Assembly (NCBI GenBank): GCA_023252095.1 | Contig: JAHEXN010000086.1 | Coordinates: forward strand, 1-11,474 | Direction of reading: 5' to 3' | DNA length: 11,474 nt | Source of the DNA: Actinomycetes bacterium | Lineage (GTDB): Bacteria; Actinomycetota; Actinomycetes; Propionibacteriales; Nocardioidaceae | In this document: positions 1-7,249 of the stretch, piece by piece | Numbering within the stretch: the first letter of the stretch is position 1 | Layout of the letters: each line of letters starts with the position of its first letter | Position numbers and translations under genes: made by a program | The notes under the pieces: generated by a model | Told to the model about the DNA's origin: nothing | Database searches by the model: none | The model's input: the letters and a program-made list of their open reading frames with translations, nothing else

Positions 1-852
1 CTCGCGCAGCGCCGCGAACTCGAGTGCGTCGAAGACTCGGTGGATCGCCTCGCGGTCCCACTCGTTGCTGAACGCGAGCTCCGACGGCTCGGCCCCGAGA
101 TCGAGGTCACGCACGAGCGCGTTGATGCGACGGTTGCGCAGCACGTCGTCGAGGTGCTCGCGCAGCGACTGGCCGGCCTTGCCCGGGATGTCGGCGACCT
201 GGTCGACGATCTCGCCGAGCGACCCGTAGGAGTTGAGCCACTTGGCCGCGGTCTTGGGGCCGACGCCCGGAACGCCCGGCAGGTTGTCGCTCTGCTCGCC
301 GACCATGGCCGCGATGTCGGGGTACTGCACGGGTGGGACACCGTACTTCTCCTCGACGGCCTCGGGGGTCATGCGCGCCAGGTCGGACACGCCCCGCTTG
401 GGGTAGAGCACCGTCGTGCGCTCGGTGACGAGCTGCAGCGCGTCGCGGTCGCCGGTGCAGATCAGGACGTCCATGCCCGCGGCCTCCGCCTGCAGGCTCA
501 GGGTGCCGATGATGTCGTCGGCCTCGAATCCGTCCTTCTCGAACGTGCGGATGCCAAGGGCGTCGAGCACCTCCTTGATGAGGGGCACCTGGTTCTTGAA
601 CTCGTCGGGCGACTTGGCGCGGTTGGCCTTGTACTCGCCGTACTCGGCCGTGCGGAACGTCTGGCGCGACACGTCGAACGCCACCGCGACGTGCGTGGGC
701 TTCTCGTCGCGCAGCACGTTGATGAGCATCGACGTGAACCCGAACACCGCGTTGGTGTGCTGGCCCGTCGTCGTCGCGAAGTTCTCGACGGGCAGGGCGA
801 AGAACGCACGGTAGGCCACCGAGTGGCCGTCGATCAGCAGCAGTCGGTCCAC
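1..852 (-). CDS. polA: DNA polymerase I, N-terminal part (5'-3' exonuclease domain); runs off the left edge
   Basis: DNA polymerase I fills gaps and removes RNA primers during lagging-strand synthesis and repair. Only the first 284 codons are here; the family is usually about 900 residues, so the polymerase domain lies outside the window. The translation opens MDRLLLIDGHSVAYRAF and matches the FEN/5'-3' exonuclease fold: metal-ligand Asp8 in LLIDGH, the EYKANR segment (about 73-78), the acidic cluster GFEADD (108-113), TGDRDALQLV (133-142) and the helix-hairpin-helix DNA-binding loop NLPGVPGVGPKTAAK (190-204). I chose the GTG at 850-852 because an AGGGTGG ribosome-binding site lies 5 bases upstream; an in-frame GTG three codons earlier lacks one. 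No frameshift is seen. The GNAT gene ends 43 bases upstream on the same strand, so co-transcription is possible. Identity is very sure from resemblance to mycobacterial PolA. Confidence 0.96.
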   Translation of the reverse strand, partial: MDRLLLIDGHSVAYRAFFALPVENFATTTGQHTNAVFGFTSMLINVLRDEKPTHVAVAFDVSRQTFRTAEYGEYKANRAKSPDEFKNQVPLIKEVLDALGIRTFEKDGFEADDIIGTLSLQAEAAGMDVLICTGDRDALQLVTERTTVLYPKRGVSDLARMTPEAVEEKYGVPPVQYPDIAAMVGEQSDNLPGVPGVGPKTAAKWLNSYGSLGEIVDQVADIPGKAGQSLREHLDDVLRNRRINALVRDLDLGAEPSELAFSNEWDREAIHRVFDALEFAALRE

Positions 853-895
853 GCCGACCACCCTACGGCTCAGGGCCGACAGGTGACCTCCGGCC

Positions 896-1483
896 TCAGT
901 CGCGTCGATTCTCCAGCCGGCGCAGCGATCTCCGCACGGCGAGCATGCGCCCCGTTGGCGACGTCGTGGCCCGCGAGGCGACCCGCGCGCGCAGCGCCTG
1001 GCCCGTGATGGCCCGGACCGAGGCGACGGGACTGAACCCCACCTTCGCCAGGTAACGGGCGGGCTCGCGGGCGACGCCGGGGATGATGGCCAGATAGATC
1101 TCGCACTCCTGCTGCTCCCCGTGCTCGGCGACCGTCAGCAGCATCTGCCAGGCGATGCCATGGCGACGGCGGGACGGATCGACGACGAGATCAGTCACGA
1201 CGAGCGCTCGCGTCGTCGTGACCGGGGTGAGCGTCGTGACCGACGCGGCCACGGCGCCGACCACGACGTCGTCGTGGAGCGCGACCCACACGTGGCGGTG
1301 CGGCTGCTCGAGCTGGAAGGCCAAGGCCTCGGTCGCCTCGGTGACGTCAGGCCGGTGCCACAGCGTCGCGTGCGCAGCGCTGGCCTCGCCGCCCTCGTCG
1401 ACCGCGTGCTGCCAGAGCTCGGCCAACGTCTCGGCGTCGTCGAGGGTCGCCAGACGGACCGTGAGGGGGAATCGCGGTCGCAT
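896..1483 (-). CDS. GNAT-family N-acetyltransferase
   Basis: A 195-residue protein predicted to transfer an acetyl group from acetyl-CoA to an unidentified amine; the substrate cannot be read from sequence. GNAT features are visible in order: the N-terminal strand and helix LTVRLATLDDAETLAELW (7-24), strand VWVALHDDVVVGAVAAS (65-81), strand ALVVTDLVVDP (93-103) followed by the acetyl-CoA pyrophosphate loop SRRRHGIAWQML (104-115, matching R/Q-x-x-G-x-G/A), and the late strand ECEIYLAII with YLAKVGFSPV near the C-terminus. The last 45 residues or so are rich in Arg, ending in RRSLRRLENRRD, which may be an extra tail. No Shine-Dalgarno sequence precedes the ATG, but a TAGTCT hexamer ends 7 bases upstream, so translation may be leaderless. 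It is divergent from livH and lies directly upstream of polA; I infer no functional link to either. Confidence 0.88.
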   Translation of the reverse strand: MRPRFPLTVRLATLDDAETLAELWQHAVDEGGEASAAHATLWHRPDVTEATEALAFQLEQPHRHVWVALHDDVVVGAVAASVTTLTPVTTTRALVVTDLVVDPSRRRHGIAWQMLLTVAEHGEQQECEIYLAIIPGVAREPARYLAKVGFSPVASVRAITGQALRARVASRATTSPTGRMLAVRRSLRRLENRRD

Positions 1484-1490
1484 GGGCGTC

Positions 1491-1496
1491 AGACTA
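1491..1496 (-). promoter_or_regulatory. candidate -10 element of the GNAT gene
   Basis: On the minus strand this reads TAGTCT, fitting the actinobacterial TANNNT pattern, and it ends 7 bases before the ATG at 1483. That spacing would place the transcription start at or next to the start codon, in keeping with the missing Shine-Dalgarno sequence. No convincing -35 is seen. A weak call from pattern only. Confidence 0.3.
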
Positions 1497-1595
1497 CGCC
1501 GACCCCGTCCCGGCCCTCCGACACGTCCCGGATGCCGTCATCGAATCGTTACCTCCGGCGTCCCCGACTCCCCCACCGGAGCACCCCGACCGGGC

Positions 1596-1601
1596 TATGC
1601 T
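1596..1601 (+). promoter_or_regulatory. candidate -10 element for the livHMGF operon
   Basis: TATGCT fits TANNNT and lies 50 bases before the livH GTG in the 168-base divergent gap between the GNAT gene and livH. A start around 1608 would give a leader of about 44 bases. That leader contains CTCGAG-CCACC-CTCGAG (1610-1626), which can fold into a 6-bp hairpin just upstream of the ribosome-binding site. No good -35 hexamer is seen. The rest of the gap (1484-1651) shows nothing else I can name. Confidence 0.3.
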
Positions 1602-1651
1602 CCCAAGAACTCGAGCCACCCTCGAGCCCTTCCAGCCCCCAGGAGACCCGC

Positions 1652-2992
1652 GTGCGACGGACGACCCACGTGCTCGTCACGGCGGTGCTCGCTCTCATGG
1701 TGCTCCTCCTGCCCGCCACTGCGGCGAGCGCCACGGAGGATCCGAGCCCGGCACCCGCCACCCCGTCAGCCTCGACCCCGGTCCCTGTCGACTCGCCCCC
1801 TCCGGGCGCGTACGTCGGCGTGACCCTGGTCGACAGCTCGACCAAGCCCCCCACCCCCGTCCCTGGCGTCACGCTCGTCGTGACCTCCGCCGACGGCGAC
1901 GAGGTCGGCGCGGGGGTGACCAACGACGACGGTCGCGCCTTCATCTCGATCCCGGAGCGCGGCGACTACACCGTCGAGCTCGACGAGACGACGCTGCCCG
2001 ACGACGTGGAGTTCGACGGATCGACGACCCGCACCGTCAACGCCCTCCTGGAGGGCGGCAACTTCGTGCAGTTCCAGATCGGTGTCGCGGCGGTCGAGAA
2101 GGTGCCGTTCGGCGAGAAGTTCATGACCGCGCTGGTCGGCGGCATCAAGTTCGGACTGATCATCGGCCTGGCTGCCCTCGGTCTCTCGCTGATCTTCGGC
2201 ACGACCAAGCTCACGAACTTCTCGCACGGCGAGCTCATCACGTTCGGCGCCATCGCGACCTACGTCGCGAACCGGGCCTTCGGGCTGCCCGTGATCCTCG
2301 CGGTCGTCGCGGCGGTGGTCGTGGCGGCGGCGTTCGGCTGGCTCCAGGACAAGTTCCTCTGGAAACCGCTGCGCAACAAGGGCATCGGCATCATCGCGAT
2401 GATGATCGTGTCGATCGGCTTCGGCATCTTCCTCCGCTCAGTCTTCCAGTTCGGGTTCGGTGGTTCCCGTCGCTCGCTCACGCAGTACGTCACCCAGCCC
2501 CGCAAGGACTACGGCTTCTTCTCCCTGGCGGACAAGGAGGCGGGCATCATCATCGTCTCGATCGTCGTCCTCACGATCACGTGCATCGGCCTGATGAAGA
2601 CCCGACTCGGCAAGGCGATGCGAGCGGTCTCCGACAACCCGGCCCTGTCGGCCTCGTCGGGCCTGCGGGTCGACGGCGTGATCCGCTCGGTGTGGATCCT
2701 CGGCACGGCGCTCACGGGCCTGTCGGGGGCGCTGCTGGCGATCAACAGCCAGGTCAACTTCCAGATGGGCTTCAAGCTCCTGCTGCTCGTGTTCGCGGCG
2801 GTCACCCTCGGTGGCCTCGGCACGATCTGGGGCGCCCTGCTCGGCTCGATGGTCATCGGCATCCTCTACGAGGTCGGGCCGCTCTTCGGCATCCCGTCCT
2901 CGATCAAGGAGGTCGGTGCGCTCGTCGTCCTCATCCTCATCCTGCTGGTCCGGCCGCAGGGCATCCTCGGTCGACCCGAGCGCATCGGCTGA
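1652..2992 (+). CDS. livH: Branched-chain amino acid ABC transporter permease LivH with N-terminal secreted beta-sandwich-like domain
   Basis: One of the two membrane subunits of a HAAT-type importer. The GTG start has a perfect AGGAG at 1641-1645, 6 bases upstream. The product is 446 residues, against about 290-310 for a plain LivH. Residues 1-27 look like a Sec signal peptide (RR, hydrophobic core VLVTAVLALMVLLL, cleavage after ASA). Residues 28-51 are a Pro/Ala/Ser linker. Residues about 52-145 resemble carboxypeptidase-regulatory/Cna-B-type beta-sandwiches (GVTLVV, TNDDGRAFISIPERGDYTVEL). The permease follows from about 150, with the LivH signature NFSHGEL (189-195), the cytoplasmic ATPase-contact loop TRLGKAMRAVSDNP (about 316-329), and the family C-terminal VRPQGILGR. 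An internal Met158 could in principle start a plain permease, but its SD is poor. livM follows 10 bases after the stop. The permease call is sure; the domain name is by pattern only. Confidence 0.92.
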   Translation: MRRTTHVLVTAVLALMVLLLPATAASATEDPSPAPATPSASTPVPVDSPPPGAYVGVTLVDSSTKPPTPVPGVTLVVTSADGDEVGAGVTNDDGRAFISIPERGDYTVELDETTLPDDVEFDGSTTRTVNALLEGGNFVQFQIGVAAVEKVPFGEKFMTALVGGIKFGLIIGLAALGLSLIFGTTKLTNFSHGELITFGAIATYVANRAFGLPVILAVVAAVVVAAAFGWLQDKFLWKPLRNKGIGIIAMMIVSIGFGIFLRSVFQFGFGGSRRSLTQYVTQPRKDYGFFSLADKEAGIIIVSIVVLTITCIGLMKTRLGKAMRAVSDNPALSASSGLRVDGVIRSVWILGTALTGLSGALLAINSQVNFQMGFKLLLLVFAAVTLGGLGTIWGALLGSMVIGILYEVGPLFGIPSSIKEVGALVVLILILLVRPQGILGRPERIG

Positions 2993-3002
2993 AAGGAACG
3001 TC

Positions 3003-3998
3003 ATGGACTACGGAACCATCTTCAGCAGCGCGCTCGCCTCGGCCCTCGGCCCGACCGCGATCGTTTACGCCCTGGCCGCGATCGGCCTGAACATCCACTT
3101 CGGCTACACGGGTCTGCTCAACTTCGGCCAGGCCGGCTTCATGGCCGTCGGCGCCTTCGGGCTCTCGGTCAGCGTCGTGACCTACGACCTGCCCTTCGTC
3201 GTCGGCGTCCTGATCGCGCTGCTCGCCACGGTCGTGCTCGCGATCATCCTGGGCGTGCCGACCCTGCGTCTGCGCGCCGACTACCTCGCGATCGCCACGA
3301 TCGCCACGGCCGAGATCCTGCGTCTGATCTTCGGCGCGGTCGAGACCAAGGACGTCTTCGGCGGCTCGAACGGTCTGAGCGGATTCGCGCAGCCGTTCAT
3401 CGAGCTCAACCCGTACGACAGCGGGCTCGACATCGGGATCATCTCCTACCGTCGCGACGACCTCTGGATCCTCACGGTCGGCTGGGCACTCGTCGCCCTG
3501 GCGTGCCTCCTGATCTGGTTGCTCATGCGCAGCCCGTGGGGTCGCGTCCTGCGCTCGATCCGTGAGGACGAGGACGCCGTGCGCTCGCTCGGCAAGAACG
3601 TGTTCGCGTACAAGATGCAGGCGCTCGTGCTCGGCGGCGTGTTCGGCGGCCTGGGCGGCATCGTGCTGGCCCTCTCCCAGAACAACATCAAGGGCTCGGA
3701 CTTCTCGACCAACGTCACGTTCTACGCCTACACGGCCCTGCTCATCGGAGGGGCCGCCCGGGTGCTCGGACCTGTGATCGGCGCGATGATCTTCTGGTTC
3801 CTCATGACGGGCATCGGCGCGTTCTTCAGCCAGGCCACGAGTGGCACCGACCCGCTCATCCCGAGCGACATCATGACCGACACGCAGGCCAGCCTCGTGC
3901 GCCTGGTCCTCGTCGGGCTCGGACTCATGCTGCTCATGATCTACCGCCCGCAAGGAATCTTCGGCGACCGGAAGGAGCTGGCGATCGATGCCCGCTGA
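3003..3998 (+). CDS. livM: Branched-chain amino acid ABC transporter permease LivM
   Basis: Second membrane subunit of the importer, 331 residues, strongly hydrophobic with roughly eight to nine membrane segments. Family landmarks: GLLNFGQAGFMAVGAF (37-52), the motif LRLRADYLAIATIATAEILRL (about 92-112), the conserved SNGLSG segment (about 122-127), the cytoplasmic EAA-like loop GRVLRSIREDEDAVRSLG (about 180-197), which should contact an ATPase, and the C-terminal YRPQGIFGDRKEL. The ATG has AAAGGAA a few bases upstream. The reading frame stays open further upstream, but that stretch overlaps livH and lacks a ribosome-binding site. livG starts inside the last codons (11-base overlap), implying translational coupling. 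No N-terminal extension like the one on LivH is present. Substrate specificity (Leu/Ile/Val, other amino acids, or urea/amides as in related transporters) cannot be fixed from the permease. Confidence 0.95.
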   Translation: MDYGTIFSSALASALGPTAIVYALAAIGLNIHFGYTGLLNFGQAGFMAVGAFGLSVSVVTYDLPFVVGVLIALLATVVLAIILGVPTLRLRADYLAIATIATAEILRLIFGAVETKDVFGGSNGLSGFAQPFIELNPYDSGLDIGIISYRRDDLWILTVGWALVALACLLIWLLMRSPWGRVLRSIREDEDAVRSLGKNVFAYKMQALVLGGVFGGLGGIVLALSQNNIKGSDFSTNVTFYAYTALLIGGAARVLGPVIGAMIFWFLMTGIGAFFSQATSGTDPLIPSDIMTDTQASLVRLVLVGLGLMLLMIYRPQGIFGDRKELAIDAR

Positions 3999-4882
3999 CA
4001 ACCACTCCCTGCTCGCCGGTGTCGCCGACACGCCCGGCGTGGCCAAGCCCGACCCGATCGTCAAGGGTTCGAACATTTCCCGACAGTTCGGTGGTCTGAA
4101 GGCCGTCGACGTCGAGCACCTCGAGATCCAACGTGGCGTCATCACCGCGCTGATCGGCCCCAACGGGGCCGGCAAGACCACGCTGTTCAACCTGCTCACG
4201 GGCTTCGACGTCCCCGACACCGGCGAGTGGTCGTTCAACGGCACCTCCCTGCAGAAGGTCCCGGCCTACAAGGTCGCGCGGCGTGGCATGGTCCGCACGT
4301 TCCAGCTGACCAAGGTGCTCTCCAAGCTGACCGTGATCGAGAACATGCGCCTGGGCGCGACGGGCCAGCGCGGCGAGAGGTTCTGGTCGGCACCGTTCCG
4401 GCCCCTCTGGTCCTCGCAGGAGGATGCGAACACCCAGCGCGCCGACGAGCTGCTCGCGCGCTTCAAGCTCGACGCCAAGCGCGAGGACTTCGCCGGATCG
4501 CTCTCGGGCGGCCAGCGCAAGCTGCTGGAGATGGCTCGCTCGCTTATGGTCGACCCAGAGCTCATCATGCTCGACGAGCCCATGGCCGGCGTGAACCCGG
4601 CCCTGAAGCAGTCGCTCCTGGGTCACGTGAAGTCCCTGCGCGACGAGGGCCGCACGGTCCTGTTCGTCGAGCACGACATGGACATGGTGCGCGACATCTC
4701 CGACTGGGTCATCGTCATGGCGCAGGGCAAGATCGTCGCCGAGGGCACACCCGACCAGGTCATGTCCAACCAGGCCGTGATCGACGCCTACCTCGGCGCG
4801 CACCACGACACCGATATCACCGAGCTGGACGAGAGCTCCCTCGAGGCCGCGGCCGAGCAGGAGCTGGACGAGGAGGGCACCC

Positions 4883-4890
<8 letters not shown>
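3988..4890 (+). CDS. livG: Branched-chain amino acid ABC transporter ATP-binding protein LivG
   Basis: Cytoplasmic ATPase that, paired with LivF, powers the importer. All ABC motifs are intact: Walker A GPNGAGKT (57-64), Q-loop Gln106 in RTFQLTKVLSKLTVIEN, signature LSGGQ (172-176), Walker B LIMLDE (192-197) and H-loop His229 in FVEHDMD. The typical LivG ending SNQAVIDAYLGA is followed by an extra acidic tail of about 29 residues (DITELDESSLEAAAEQELDEE), and the N-terminus has about 25 residues before the nucleotide-binding fold; at 300 residues it is longer than the usual 250-260. AAGGAG lies 10 bases before the ATG. The start overlaps livM by 11 bases, and the stop overlaps livF by 8, so all four genes are one coupled operon. 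Function is very sure; the role of the tail is unknown. Confidence 0.96.
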
Positions 4891-5665
<775 letters not shown>

Positions 5666-5681
5666 CCCGCGCCGCACCCCG

Positions 5682-5732
5682 CACGACGAAGAAGGGCCCC
5701 GGACACGCCGTCCGGGGCCCTTCTTCGTCGTG
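5682..5732. terminator. bidirectional transcription terminator after livF
   Basis: A perfect inverted repeat with 23-bp arms (5682-5704 and 5710-5732) and a 5-base loop, starting 17 bases after the livF stop. The stem core is GGGCCCCGG/CCGGGGCCC, and the outer arms are purine-rich GAAGAA against TTCTTC, so the left arm is A-rich and the right arm T-rich on the plus strand. There is no long U tract, which is common for GC-rich actinobacterial terminators. It lies between convergent livF and livK and probably serves mainly the livHMGF transcript. Confidence 0.85.
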
Positions 5733-5757
5733 GGCGTCGGGCCACAGCCCACCCACG

Positions 5758-5793
5758 ACGACGCCCCCGGGACCGAGGTCCCGGGGGCGTCGT
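5758..5793. terminator. terminator hairpin after livK
   Basis: A second inverted repeat, arms 5758-5774 and 5777-5793 (17 complementary positions, effectively a tight tetraloop), with core CCCCCGGGACC. It sits 28 bases beyond the livK stop and about 25 bases from the first hairpin. It should terminate minus-strand transcripts from livK and can also back up the first terminator. No U tract is present. Confidence 0.75.
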
Positions 5794-5821
5794 TCGAGGT
5801 GCTGGACCTCGTCAGCGTGGA

Positions 5822-7084
5822 TCAGATCGTGCCGCTGATGTACTTGACCGACGTGTACTTGTTGTCGGCGCCGTACTGGTAGATGCCGATCGAGGCGGCC
5901 GTCGGGCTGCCCGTCTCGCCAAGCTCGATGGGACCGGAGACACCGTCGTAGTCGATGTCGTCACCGTTCGCCAGGAGCTCGGCGCACTCGGTGAAGGTCG
6001 TGCACTTGGTGCCGCCCTCGGTGATGCCCGGGATCTCCTTGGCGATCTTGTCGCCCGCGTCGCTGTCGGCCGCGATGGCCGCCAGGGCGGAGACCACGAC
6101 GGCGTCGTACGACTCCGCCGCGTAGGAGAAGTCGGTCAGGGCCGGATCGACCCCGAGCAGGCGCTGGCGGAAGTCGCCCGCCGTCTCGGCACCGGGGATC
6201 GTGCCCTTGGTGCCCGCGAGCGTGCCGTCGGGCAGCTTGCCGCTGTAGTCGGCCGTGTTGCCGTCGACGAAGTACGTGCTGACGTCCTGCGGACCCACGC
6301 CGGCCGAGACGAGCTGCGGCACGATCGTGGTGGTCTCCTCGAACGCGACGAGCACGACGGCGTCGGGCTTGGCCTCGGCGATCTCGGCGACCTGCGAGTC
6401 GTAGGACTGCGCGTTCTCGCCGTAGAAGACCGTGGCCGCGACCGTGCTGCCAGCCGCCTCGAGACCCTTCTTGATCTCCGCGGCCAGCGTCTCGCCGTAG
6501 GCATCCTGGCGCGCCAGGATCGCGACGTTCTGCTTGCCGTCCTCGATCAGGAGGTTGGACATGACCGCACCCTGGAGGATGTCCGAGGGGGCCGTGCGGA
6601 AGTACAGGTCGGGCTCGGCGAAGTCGCCGTTGTCGAAGTCGGTCGACGTGTTGGCGGGCGAGAACATGACGGCACCGGCCGACATGATCTTCTCGACCAC
6701 CGTCATGGAGACGCCCGACGAGGCGGCACCGACGATGACGTCGGCATCTGCGTCGAGCAGCTTGTCGGTCTCGGCCGGGGCGATGCCCGAGTCGGTGTCG
6801 CCAGAGTCGGCCTTGACGCCCACGACGTCCTTGCCGAGGACGCCGCCGGCCGCGTTGATCTCCTGGATCGCGAGGTCGACACCGGCGAACTCCGGCGGGC
6901 CGAGGAACGCGAGGCTGCCGGTCTGGGGCAGCAGCGAGCCGACCGTCAGCACGCCGTCGGCCTTGGACTCGACCGAGTCGTTGTCACTTCCACCGTCGTC
7001 GTCGCCGCCACCACAAGCGGCGAGCACCAGGGCGCTCGTCGCGGCCACAGCTGCGAGACGGAACGTCTTCGTCCTGCGCGTCAT
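5822..7084 (-). CDS. livK: Branched-chain amino acid-type ABC transporter substrate-binding lipoprotein LivK
   Basis: Extracytoplasmic receptor that captures the solute and hands it to LivHM; 420 residues, usual size. The N-terminus is a lipoprotein signal: MTRRTKTFRLAAV, hydrophobic stretch, lipobox LAAC with lipidated Cys24, then a Gly/Asp linker (GGGDDDGGSDND). The mature part is a type 1 periplasmic-binding fold (Peripla_BP_6): LTVGSLLPQTGSLAFLGPPE, GVDLAIQEINAAGGVLGKDV, IVGAASSGVS, YFRTAPSD, VAILARQDAYGETLA, and SYAAESYDAVVV. A Cys361/Cys367 pair in TKCTTFTECAELL is placed as in other members and may form a disulfide. I chose the ATG at 7082-7084 because GGAGG lies 4 bases upstream and it gives the lipoprotein signal; an ATG 42 codons earlier only adds non-coding-like residues. 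It is convergent to livHMGF, so the receptor is expressed separately from its presumed permease. The ligand is not certain. Confidence 0.94.
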   Translation of the reverse strand: MTRRTKTFRLAAVAATSALVLAACGGGDDDGGSDNDSVESKADGVLTVGSLLPQTGSLAFLGPPEFAGVDLAIQEINAAGGVLGKDVVGVKADSGDTDSGIAPAETDKLLDADADVIVGAASSGVSMTVVEKIMSAGAVMFSPANTSTDFDNGDFAEPDLYFRTAPSDILQGAVMSNLLIEDGKQNVAILARQDAYGETLAAEIKKGLEAAGSTVAATVFYGENAQSYDSQVAEIAEAKPDAVVLVAFEETTTIVPQLVSAGVGPQDVSTYFVDGNTADYSGKLPDGTLAGTKGTIPGAETAGDFRQRLLGVDPALTDFSYAAESYDAVVVSALAAIAADSDAGDKIAKEIPGITEGGTKCTTFTECAELLANGDDIDYDGVSGPIELGETGSPTAASIGIYQYGADNKYTSVKYISGTI

Positions 7085-7148
7085 CAATCCTCCGGAGTTC
7101 TCAATGGACGCACGTCCGGGTGTGACCCGGGCCATGCGGATTACGAGG

Positions 7149-7154
7149 AACTTA
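7149..7154 (-). promoter_or_regulatory. candidate -10 element of livK
   Basis: Minus strand TAAGTT (TANNNT) about 65 bases upstream of the livK ATG. Its presumed start would give a leader of roughly 55-60 bases. No clear -35 is visible; the GTCACAC repeat lies just upstream, where an activator or repressor could act. Weak, pattern-based. Confidence 0.25.
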
Positions 7155-7164
7155 ACCCGTAGGC

Positions 7165-7218
7165 GTGTCATTTGTGTGACAGTCGCCAGACCGTCACACG
7201 TCGTAGCCAAGTTGTAAC
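7165..7218. promoter_or_regulatory. inverted repeat and possible GlnR-type boxes upstream of livK
   Basis: GTGTGAC (7174-7180) and GTCACAC (7193-7199) form a perfect 7-bp inverted repeat with a 12-base spacer. A third GTGTGAC is at 7120-7126, and a partial GTGTCA at 7165-7170. Read on the minus strand, GTCAC-n6-GACAC (7165-7180) and GTTAC-n6-GCTAC (7203-7218) each come close to the actinobacterial nitrogen regulator GlnR half-site pattern GTNAC-n6-GAAAC. The position, 80-135 bases upstream of livK, suits an operator. The repeat is seen directly; the regulator identity is inference. Confidence 0.35.
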
Positions 7219-7220
7219 CT

Positions 7221-7248
7221 GCGCGCCGGAAACACAGCCCGGATGCGC
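7221..7248 (-). terminator. weak hairpin just after pdtaR
   Basis: Directly downstream of the pdtaR stop, GCGC/GCGC and CCGG/CCGG arms can pair around a 9-base loop with a small internal bulge. It has no U tract and is only moderately stable. It could attenuate pdtaR transcription into livK. Low confidence. Confidence 0.25.
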
Positions 7249-7249
7249 G

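Noticed and set aside
40..1008. Plus-strand open frame of 322 codons opposite polA
   Set aside because: Antisense shadow of polA, which has all exonuclease motifs; composition is Val/Arg/Asp-rich without recognisable domains.
1610..1626. CTCGAG-CCACC-CTCGAG repeat in the livH leader as a specific operator
   Set aside because: CTCGAG is frequent by chance in this GC-rich sequence and also occurs in coding regions; kept only as a possible small leader hairpin.
1121..1651. Long in-frame upstream extension of livH over the antisense of the GNAT gene
   Set aside because: Residues there are low-complexity Arg/Asp-rich as expected from an antisense frame, and the GTG at 1652 has an ideal ribosome-binding site followed by a signal peptide.
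2937..4244. Minus-strand open frame of 435 codons opposite livM and the start of livG
   Set aside because: Typical GC-rich antisense frame rich in Asp, Glu, Arg and His, with no motif; the plus-strand genes are certain.
7085..7210. 42-residue N-terminal extension of livK from an ATG at 7210
   Set aside because: It would bury the lipoprotein signal inside the protein; the ATG at 7084 has GGAGG and starts a normal lipobox sequence.
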